Below are positions 45,473 through 51,864 of a stretch of 51,864 nucleotides of DNA, piece by piece. Every line of letters begins with the position of its first letter. Positions within the stretch are counted from its first letter, which is position 1. The position numbers and the translations under genes were made by a program. A model generated the notes under the pieces. The model ran no database searches and had not been told where the DNA came from. It saw only the letters and a list, made by a program, of their open reading frames with translations. Source of the DNA: an uncultured SAR86 cluster bacterium (GTDB lineage: Bacteria > Pseudomonadota > Gammaproteobacteria > Magnimaribacterales > D2472); contig CABZTX010000001.1 in assembly GCA_902528875.1 (NCBI GenBank), positions 1-51,864 on the forward strand. Direction: 5' to 3'.

Positions 45473-46866
45473 GATGGCTCACCGACAGTTCCATTTATAG
45501 CTATATATGCTGCCATTAGTGGACTCATTAAATGGGTTCGTCCTAAATAACCTTGTCTGCCCTCAAAATTTCTATTTGATGTAGATGCACATCTTTCATA
45601 TGGCTTTAACTGATCAGGATTCATACCTAAACACATTGAACATCCGGGATCTCTCCAGATAAAACCAGCTTCTTTGAAAACTTCGTCAAGACCTTCTATT
45701 TCGGCTTGCTCTTTGACCATTCCAGAACCTGGAACTACTATTGCCTCAATAATATTATCAGCAATCGTTTTACCTTTAACTACTTTTGCAGCCTGCCTAA
45801 GATCCTCAATTCTAGAATTTGTACATGATCCAATAAAAACTTTATCAAAGGTTAAATCAGATAACTTAGATTCATTTTGTATGCCCATATAATTTCTGGC
45901 TAATTCAATACTCCTTTTATTATCATCATTTGCACTAAAAACTGTTGGTATTTCATCATCATAATTCACAACCATTTCTGGTGAAGTACCCCATGTGACT
46001 TGTGGCTTAATTTTAGATACATCGATAACAACTTCATTATCAAATTTTGCTCCATCATCAGTTTTTAAATTTAACCAATAGTTTTCGGCTTTCTCAAAAG
46101 TTTTTTTATCTAGAAAAGATTTTTCTTTTACATAATTTATTGTTGTTTTGTCTGGAGCAATTAGTCCAACCTTTGCACCTGCTTCAATTGCCATATTACA
46201 AATAGTCATTCTGCTTTCTACAGAAATATCTTTTATGTAGCTCCCCGAAAATTCTATCGCATAACCAGTCCCACCTGCTGTTCCAATTAAACCAATAAAA
46301 TATAAAACAATATCTTTTGAAGAAACATTTTCGACCGGGGTTCCTTCGAACCTAACAAGCATATTTTTTAGTTTAGACACTTTTAGACACTGTGTGGCAA
46401 GAACATGCTCAACTTCTGAAGTTCCAATGCCCATAGCTAAACATCCTAACGCACCATGAGTTGAGGTATGAGAATCTCCACAAACTATTGTCATGCCTGG
46501 TAAGGTATATCCAAGCTCTGGGCCTATAACGTGAACAATGCCTTGCTTTGAAGATTTAATATCAAACTGTTTGATTCCGAAAGTATTACAATTCTTATCA
46601 AGCTCAACTACTTGTATCTTTGAGATCTCATCTTTTATTTGATTAGAATTAAAATCATTTCCTCTAGTTGTTGGGACATTATGATCTGGAGTAGCAATAT
46701 TTGCTCCAAGCCTCCAAGGTTTTAAATGTTTTTTTGCTAGTCCCTCAAAAGCCTGAGGTGATGTCACTTCGTGAAGATAATGCCTGTCGATGTATAAAAG
46801 AGATTCACCCGAATCAAGTTGGGTAACGTGGTGCTCTTCCCAGAGTTTGTCGTACAAAGTCTTCAT
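45469..46866 (-). CDS. leuC: 3-isopropylmalate dehydratase large subunit
   Basis: The 465-residue subunit carries the 4Fe-4S cluster: Cys in [11 protein letters not shown] and the CxxC of [13 protein letters not shown], plus the [14 protein letters not shown] substrate loop. With LeuD it isomerises 2-isopropylmalate to 3-isopropylmalate. It follows aroC by only 5 nt (aroC is upstream in the transcript). Confidence 0.97.
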   Translation of the reverse strand: MKTLYDKLWEEHHVTQLDSGESLLYIDRHYLHEVTSPQAFEGLAKKHLKPWRLGANIATPDHNVPTTRGNDFNSNQIKDEISKIQVVELDKNCNTFGIKQFDIKSSKQGIVHVIGPELGYTLPGMTIVCGDSHTSTHGALGCLAMGIGTSEVEHVLATQCLKVSKLKNMLVRFEGTPVENVSSKDIVLYFIGLIGTAGGTGYAIEFSGSYIKDISVESRMTICNMAIEAGAKVGLIAPDKTTINYVKEKSFLDKKTFEKAENYWLNLKTDDGAKFDNEVVIDVSKIKPQVTWGTSPEMVVNYDDEIPTVFSANDDNKRSIELARNYMGIQNESKLSDLTFDKVFIGSCTNSRIEDLRQAAKVVKGKTIADNIIEAIVVPGSGMVKEQAEIEGLDEVFKEAGFIWRDPGCSMCLGMNPDQLKPYERCASTSNRNFEGRQGYLGRTHLMSPLMAAYIAINGTVGEPS

Positions 46867-46871
46867 TATAT

Positions 46872-47954
46872 CTATTCTGTAAATGGTAGTTTTTGGTCAA
46901 CATCAGCGCACTGTGCTCTATTAATTAATAAGTGATCTACCAAAACAATACTTACCATTGCTTCAGCAATTGGAACAGCTCTAATGCCAACACAAGGGTC
47001 ATGTCTTCCTTTAACTTCTATGTCAACTTCTTCGCCATCCTTATTTACAGTTTTACCTTTTGTTTTTATGCTTGAGGTTGGCTTAATAATAAAGCTAAGA
47101 TTTATATCGTCTCCATTAGATATTCCTCCAAGTATTCCTCCTGAATTATTTGAGGAATAGCCAGACGCTGTGATTTCATCTCTTGCTTCAGAACCTTTTA
47201 AGGTTAAAAGATCATCTACATTCCCAATAGATACTGATTTGACTGCATTGATTGTCATTATTGCTTTCGCAAGATTAGCATCAAGCTTCTCAAAAACTGG
47301 ATCACCAAGACCTACTGGACAATTTTCAACAATAACTCCTAACTTTGCACCCACAGAATTACCCTCTTCAATTAATTTGTTAAACATTGAATCTAATTCA
47401 GAAAGTTTTGACTCGTCACAAAAAAAATATTTGTTTGCAGTTTTTTTATGATTTATAGTTTCAGCTTTTATTTTACCAATTTCAGAAACAAATCCATTTA
47501 CGGTTATCCCTTCTTTTTGAAGTATTTTTTTAGCAACTGCTCCAGCAGCAACCCAATTTACAGTTTCCCTAGCGCTGGCTCTTCCTCCACCTCTATAATC
47601 TCGGTGGCCATATTTTGCTTGATAAGTAATGTCTGCATGATTTGGTCTAAATACATCTTTAATATCTGAGTAATCTTTTGATTTTTGATCTTTGTTGTAA
47701 ATTATCATTCCTATTGGAGTCCCAAGCGTTTTTCCTTCAAAAACACCTGACATTATCTCAACTGCATCATCTTCTTTTCTTTGAGTAGTTACATCTGACT
47801 GTCCTGGTTTTCTCCTGTCTAATTCAAGTTGAATATCTTCTTTGGTAAGTTCTATTTGAGGCGGACATCCATCAAGAATTGAGCCCATAGCTCTGCCATG
47901 ACTCTCTCCAAAAGTCGTAATTTTAAATATTTTTCCAAACGTATTGCCTGACAT
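46872..47954 (-). CDS. aroC: Chorismate synthase
   Basis: The 360-residue enzyme makes chorismate from EPSP using reduced FMN. It contains [37 protein letters not shown] and [12 protein letters not shown] signatures; the late [17 protein letters not shown] is also typical. A TATAAT-like box lies about 10 nt before the ATG on the minus strand, so a near-leaderless transcript from the 59-bp gap is possible, though read-through from prpD is equally likely. Confidence 0.97.
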   Translation of the reverse strand: MSGNTFGKIFKITTFGESHGRAMGSILDGCPPQIELTKEDIQLELDRRKPGQSDVTTQRKEDDAVEIMSGVFEGKTLGTPIGMIIYNKDQKSKDYSDIKDVFRPNHADITYQAKYGHRDYRGGGRASARETVNWVAAGAVAKKILQKEGITVNGFVSEIGKIKAETINHKKTANKYFFCDESKLSELDSMFNKLIEEGNSVGAKLGVIVENCPVGLGDPVFEKLDANLAKAIMTINAVKSVSIGNVDDLLTLKGSEARDEITASGYSSNNSGGILGGISNGDDINLSFIIKPTSSIKTKGKTVNKDGEEVDIEVKGRHDPCVGIRAVPIAEAMVSIVLVDHLLINRAQCADVDQKLPFTE

Positions 47955-48013
47955 GGCGATAATTATAGTCCAAAATGCTAAAAAAGCTTTATTTTTAGGG
48001 TTTTTTACAACTT

Positions 48014-49465
48014 TTAGGTTTTTTTAGATAACAAGCTTTGAAAATCTACTACAGAGGTTTCTTCTAGTTCTTGTTGACTCATACAAAGTTCAAATATTCT
48101 TTTAGAAATATCTTCATCATAAGTAATTGCTAAATTAGATTTAAATTTATTTTCTAACACTGGTATGCCTTCATCTCTTCTTCTCATATGGCCAATGGGG
48201 TACTCAACCTCGATTTCATCTGTTGAAGTACCATCATTAAAATAAATTTTTATTCTATTTGCGATGGATCTTTTATCACCATCAAGATAATCTTTCGAAT
48301 ATTTTTTATCCTCAATAACAGTCATTTTTTCTCTTAATATGTCTATTCTCGGATCTTCTGCAACATCATCCTCGTAATCTTCCGCTATTAAATTTCCCTT
48401 AAGCAATCCAATTGCAACCATATACTGCAAACAATGATCTCTATCAGCAGGATTATTTAATTCTCCAACTTTTGAAATAATTCTTATTGCAGATTCGTGC
48501 GTTGTAATTTCAATTAATTTAATTTCATTAATTCTATCTTTAACAACATTGTGAAGCTTTACAGAAGCTTCTATTGCTGTTTGGGCATGAAACTCAGCAG
48601 GAAAACTAATTTTAAAAAGAATATTTTCCATAACGTAGGTTCCAAATGGTTGAGGTAATACAATTTGTTTTCCATCAAATAAAACGTCTTCAAATCCCCA
48701 TACTGGAGTAGAGAGAACACTTGGATATCCCATTTCTCCAGACATAGTTATCATTGATAGTCTAACAGCTCTACTTGTAGCATCGCCAGCTGCCCAACTT
48801 TTTCTTGTTCCTGCATTTGGAGCATGTCTATATGTTCTTAAACTGTGGCCATCGACCCAAGCCTGGCTTACAGCATCTTTAATTTGATCAATAGAACCAC
48901 CCATTAATTTAGTTGCAATTGCAGTTGAAGCAACTTTCACTAAAACGACATGGTCTAACCCTACTTTATTAAAACTATTTTCAAGGGCTAAGACTCCTTG
49001 AATCTCATGAGCCATAATCATTGACTCTAATACGGTTCGCATTTTAAGTGACGCTTTTCCACTTGCAATGTTTTGCTGAGATATAAAATCACAAACTGAT
49101 AAAATTGCACCTAAATTATCAGATGGATGACCCCATTCAGCAGCAAGCCATGTATCGTTATAATCAAGCCATCTAACAATGCAACCGATATCAAATGCGC
49201 CTTTAACCGGATCAAGCTCATAATCTGTTCCAGGTACTCTTACCCCAAAAGGCACTTTGCTATCCTTAACGATTGGACCTAGCATTTTTGTACAAGCTGG
49301 AAATTGAAGTGCTAATAAACCACATCCGATAGTATCCAATAGGCAATTTCTTGCAGTATCTAATGCCAAATCAGATTCGATTTCGAAAGAAGAAACGTAA
49401 TTAGCTATTTCAGAAATTAAGTTATCAAAATCTGGTCTGATATTCAGATCAACATTTGATGACAT
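48014..49465 (-). CDS. prpD: 2-methylcitrate dehydratase
   Basis: The 483-residue MmgE/PrpD-family protein starts a domain with [18 protein letters not shown] and contains [19 protein letters not shown] and the [13 protein letters not shown] segment. PrpD dehydrates 2-methylcitrate; the product is hydrated to methylisocitrate by an aconitase, perhaps AcnB encoded in this window. Assignment to PrpD rather than another MmgE member rests on the adjoining prpC and prpB genes. It follows prpC by 4 nt. Confidence 0.95.
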   Translation of the reverse strand: MSSNVDLNIRPDFDNLISEIANYVSSFEIESDLALDTARNCLLDTIGCGLLALQFPACTKMLGPIVKDSKVPFGVRVPGTDYELDPVKGAFDIGCIVRWLDYNDTWLAAEWGHPSDNLGAILSVCDFISQQNIASGKASLKMRTVLESMIMAHEIQGVLALENSFNKVGLDHVVLVKVASTAIATKLMGGSIDQIKDAVSQAWVDGHSLRTYRHAPNAGTRKSWAAGDATSRAVRLSMITMSGEMGYPSVLSTPVWGFEDVLFDGKQIVLPQPFGTYVMENILFKISFPAEFHAQTAIEASVKLHNVVKDRINEIKLIEITTHESAIRIISKVGELNNPADRDHCLQYMVAIGLLKGNLIAEDYEDDVAEDPRIDILREKMTVIEDKKYSKDYLDGDKRSIANRIKIYFNDGTSTDEIEVEYPIGHMRRRDEGIPVLENKFKSNLAITYDEDISKRIFELCMSQQELEETSVVDFQSLLSKKT

Positions 49466-49469
49466 TTAT

Positions 49470-50591
49470 TTAGGACCTATCGGCGATATCAATCCAATCA
49501 GAGGATTCGACACCAGTATATTCTGCACTGGGTCTTATTATTCGGTTATTAGCCCTTTGTTCCATACAATGAGCAGTCCAGCCAGAAACTCTAGACATTA
49601 CAAATATTGGAGTAAAAAGTTTTGTGGGTATTCCCATATAAAAATATGCAGGAGCATGAAAAAAATCAGCATTCGCAAACATATTTTTTTCATCTGCCAT
49701 AACTTTTTCAACCTCATCTGCAACTAGATATAAAGTATTATCATCAGCAAGCTCAGATAATTGTTTTGCATATTCTTTGATTACAGCATTTCTAGGATCT
49801 CTTATTGAGTAAACTGCGTGACCAAAGCCCATAATTTTTTCTTTTTTGTTAAGCATTTCTAAGACGTTTGATTTAGCTTCGTTTTTTGATTTCCAGTTCT
49901 CTATTAATTCCATAGCTTTTTCGTTTGCACCCCCGTGAAGAGGCCCTCTTAAGGAGCCAATAGCAGCAACAACACATGAATGAATATCAGACATCGTTGA
50001 AGCACAAACTCTTGCTGTAAATGTTGATGCATTAAACTCATGTTCCGCATATAGAATAAGAGAAACATCCATAACTTTTCTGTGTAAATCTGAAGGAGTT
50101 TTACCATGCAAAATGTGGAGAAAATGACCAGCTATTGATTCTTCATCATTAACTAAATTAATATCTAAACCTTCATGAGAGTATTTATACCAATATGTAA
50201 CTATTGACGGCATTGTTGCAATCATTCTATTTATTGAATTAAGTTGATTAGAAAATTCACCTTCAGGTTCCAAATTTCCAAGCATTGATGTGCCTGTTCT
50301 CATAACATCCATTGGATGAGCTGTAGAAGGGATTTTTTGAAGTACTTCTTTAAGTGCAACTGGAAGATCTCTATGACTTTTTAATAATTTTTTATAATCA
50401 TCTAATTCTTGTTGATTAGGTAACTTGTCATATATTAAGAGATATGCAACCTCTTCAAATGTAGATTTTTCTGCAAGTAGTTCAATTTTATGTCCTCTAT
50501 ATGCCAATCCTTCGATTTGACCAACTGTAGAGAGAGATGTTTCTCCTGCGACTTGACCTCTTAAACCTGCACCCTCTAATTTTTTTGTCAT
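49470..50591 (-). CDS. prpC: 2-methylcitrate synthase
   Basis: The 373-residue citrate-synthase-fold protein joins propionyl-CoA and oxaloacetate. The GLRGPLHGG-like RGPLHGGANE, MGFGHAVYSIRDPRN and late RIIRPSAEYTG motifs are present. The short length and lack of the N-terminal TCA citrate-synthase region favour the methylcitrate type, as does its position between prpB and prpD (14 and 4 nt gaps). Confidence 0.93.
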   Translation of the reverse strand: MTKKLEGAGLRGQVAGETSLSTVGQIEGLAYRGHKIELLAEKSTFEEVAYLLIYDKLPNQQELDDYKKLLKSHRDLPVALKEVLQKIPSTAHPMDVMRTGTSMLGNLEPEGEFSNQLNSINRMIATMPSIVTYWYKYSHEGLDINLVNDEESIAGHFLHILHGKTPSDLHRKVMDVSLILYAEHEFNASTFTARVCASTMSDIHSCVVAAIGSLRGPLHGGANEKAMELIENWKSKNEAKSNVLEMLNKKEKIMGFGHAVYSIRDPRNAVIKEYAKQLSELADDNTLYLVADEVEKVMADEKNMFANADFFHAPAYFYMGIPTKLFTPIFVMSRVSGWTAHCMEQRANNRIIRPSAEYTGVESSDWIDIADRS

Positions 50592-50605
50592 TATTTCTAG
50601 TAACT

Positions 50606-51478
50606 TTAATCCTTATTTGAAAATTTTATATCCAGTTTTTTTTCATGATTGTAATAATCTAAAACTTCATACAACTCTTCCCGGGTTTGCATTATATCTA
50701 ACAGACGCTCTTGTGTCCCGTCTTTGATTATTGAATTATAAATTTTTTCTGCAGATGCACTCATAGCTCTGAAGGCAGTTAAAGGATATAGGATCATATC
50801 AACACCAACCTCCTTAAGTTGATTTTGATTAAATAAAGGTGTTTTTCCAAACTCTGTGATATTTGCAAGAACTGGAATTGAAAGATTTCTTTTAAAGACT
50901 TCATACTCATCAATTGAAGTTACAGCTTCTAAAAAAATACCATCAATACCTTCTTCAATATATGCTTCACATCTTTTAATAGCTCCAGCAATTCCTTCTG
51001 AAGCAAGCGCGTCTGTTCTGGCCATAATAAAAAATGAATCATCAATTTTTGAAGACACTGCTGTTTTCAGCCTCTCCTTCATTTCATCTATTGAAACTAT
51101 TTTTTTATTTGGTCTGTGACCACATCTTTTATCAAAAACTTGATCCTCAATATGCACCGCAGCACAACCTGCTTTATTCATCTCAAATATAGTTCTAGAA
51201 ATGTTATCAGCATCCCCCCAACCAGTATCAATATCAACTAAAAGAGGAAGAGAAGTTGCATTTGTAATTCTTTTAACATCAATAAGAACATCATTCATTG
51301 ATGTAATTCCAAGATCTGGTAATCCATATGAAGCTGCAGCTACACCACTTCCAGATAAATATATAGCTTTATGATTAGCTCTTTCAGCAAGTTTTGCTGA
51401 ATAAGCATTAATTGTTCCAGGTATTATAAGTGGTGAATTAAGCTCTAATGCTTTTCTAAATTTTTCTCCAGGTTGCAT
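50606..51478 (-). CDS. prpB: 2-methylisocitrate lyase
   Basis: The 290-residue PEP mutase/isocitrate lyase superfamily enzyme splits 2-methylisocitrate into pyruvate and succinate. The DKRCGHRP active-site motif (with the PrpB-type context after HIEDQ) and DIDTGWGDADNI metal site are visible. It is the first of prpBCD and follows queH by one base, so the methylcitrate genes have no promoter gap of their own here and share the queH transcript unless a promoter is inside queH. Confidence 0.94.
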   Translation of the reverse strand: MQPGEKFRKALELNSPLIIPGTINAYSAKLAERANHKAIYLSGSGVAAASYGLPDLGITSMNDVLIDVKRITNATSLPLLVDIDTGWGDADNISRTIFEMNKAGCAAVHIEDQVFDKRCGHRPNKKIVSIDEMKERLKTAVSSKIDDSFFIMARTDALASEGIAGAIKRCEAYIEEGIDGIFLEAVTSIDEYEVFKRNLSIPVLANITEFGKTPLFNQNQLKEVGVDMILYPLTAFRAMSASAEKIYNSIIKDGTQERLLDIMQTREELYEVLDYYNHEKKLDIKFSNKD

Positions 51479-51479
51479 C

Positions 51480-51864
51480 TTAATAAAACTTTATTCCTCT
51501 TATAATTCTATCTTTATTATTTTTGCGTCTCCATCTATTTGTATCCCTTAAGCTATATACACATCCACAATATTCTTGCTGATAAAATTTTTCCCTTTTT
51601 GAAATCTCTATCATTCTTGATGAACCACCTTGTTTTCTCCAATTAATATCCCAGAAACTTATATTTGAAAATCTAGATGCAGCTCTCTTACCAGATTCAT
51701 TAATCTGGTTCATATCCTTCCATCTCGATATGCCTAGAGTTGTAGCAAAAATCTTAAACTTATTTTCGTAGGCAAACAATGCTGATCTTTCAAATCTCAT
51801 ATCAAAACATTTTGTGCATCTTTCTCCTCTTTCTGGTTCATTCTCAAGACCTTTTATTCTCTCA
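51480..51864 (-). CDS. queH: Epoxyqueuosine reductase QueH, N-terminal part outside window
   Basis: The open frame extends to the window edge (first complete codon at 51863); the methionine at 51800 is internal. Visible are [16 protein letters not shown] and [11 protein letters not shown], the cysteine-rich motifs of the QueH (DUF208) family, which reduces epoxyqueuosine to queuosine in tRNA with an Fe-S cofactor. About 128 C-terminal residues are present. It lies one base before prpB. GTP cyclohydrolase I, encoded at 3062-3706, would feed the same pathway. Confidence 0.88.
   Translation of the reverse strand, partial: ERIKGLENEPERGERCTKCFDMRFERSALFAYENKFKIFATTLGISRWKDMNQINESGKRAASRFSNISFWDINWRKQGGSSRMIEISKREKFYQQEYCGCVYSLRDTNRWRRKNNKDRIIRGIKFY

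Noticed and set aside
51480-51800. QueH as a complete 106-residue protein
   Set aside because: The frame stays open upstream of that methionine with the conserved GERCTKC motif, so the gene simply runs off the window.
1-51864. CRISPR arrays, insertion sequences, prophage, integrons, origin of replication
   Set aside because: No regularly spaced repeats, transposase, integrase or phage genes, and no dnaA-type box cluster were seen.

Overview
The window is strongly AT-rich, densely packed chromosomal DNA from a free-living bacterium, most likely a genome-streamlined marine gammaproteobacterium of the SAR86 type. The lineage call is an inference. It rests on gammaproteobacterial gene orders (leuC-leuD-leuB-asd-fimV-truA-trpF-trpBA-accD-SPOR-cvpA-purF; alaS-lysC; purL divergent from an mltF-type transglycosylase), on the long fused PurL, on an E. 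coli-like LexA operator, and on very short intergenic gaps with many stop/start overlaps. I see no phage, insertion sequence, CRISPR array or recognisable defence island. No gene-free stretch exceeds 300 bases.

Layout. Positions 1-362 hold the 5' part of a secreted protein gene (minus strand). Positions 461-3706 are a minus-strand operon folE-maf-cysS-PNPOx-like. A YcbL-type metallo-hydrolase and an SDR oxidoreductase converge at 3801-5250. A plus-strand operon at 5293-9949 encodes an exported zinc metalloprotease, a class III aminotransferase and a CtlX-type citrulline hydrolase, ended by a perfect 12-bp stem terminator. A small three-helix membrane protein of unknown function, a divergent MTHFR and tRNA-Ser(GCT) follow. 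Positions 11535-17769 are a minus-strand operon NudL-gamma carbonic anhydrase-alaS-lysC-pyrC. Then come a Zn-ribbon Nudix gene, purL, a short MltF-like transglycosylase, uvrB (frameshifted at its very end), tRNA-Asn(GTT), an arsenate reductase-type phosphatase, a sulfotransferase, a cyclophilin, lpxH, and an SOS-type umuDC pair behind a textbook LexA box. Positions 29835-32019 hold small genes: DUF2237, two uncharacterised ORFs, a DCC-family protein, a bacterioferritin-like protein with a Fur-like palindrome upstream, and DUF1289. acnB (plus) then abuts the end of a continuous minus-strand run from 51864 down to 34701: queH-prpB-prpC-prpD-aroC-leuC-leuD-leuB-asd-fimV-truA-trpF-trpB-trpA-accD-SPOR-cvpA-purF.

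How the genes work together. Most of the window is core biosynthesis: leucine, tryptophan, chorismate, aspartate-family amino acids, purines, pyrimidine, folate/pterin and queuosine, plus fatty-acid carboxylation. The accessory chemistry of most interest is a probable peptide/citrulline utilisation operon (protease, CtlX, ornithine-type aminotransferase) and the methylcitrate cycle (prpBCD) for propionyl-CoA, for which AcnB could supply the aconitase step.

The most notable oddities are the uvrB frameshift in an A8 tract that separates the UVR motif from the rest of the protein, the CtlX/aminotransferase pair with an altered active-site loop, the minimal FimV and minimal MltF, and the loss of folC and csrA from their usual neighbourhoods. 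I did not find a clearly new multi-gene system; the CtlX operon and the orphan membrane protein are the best candidates for undescribed biology.
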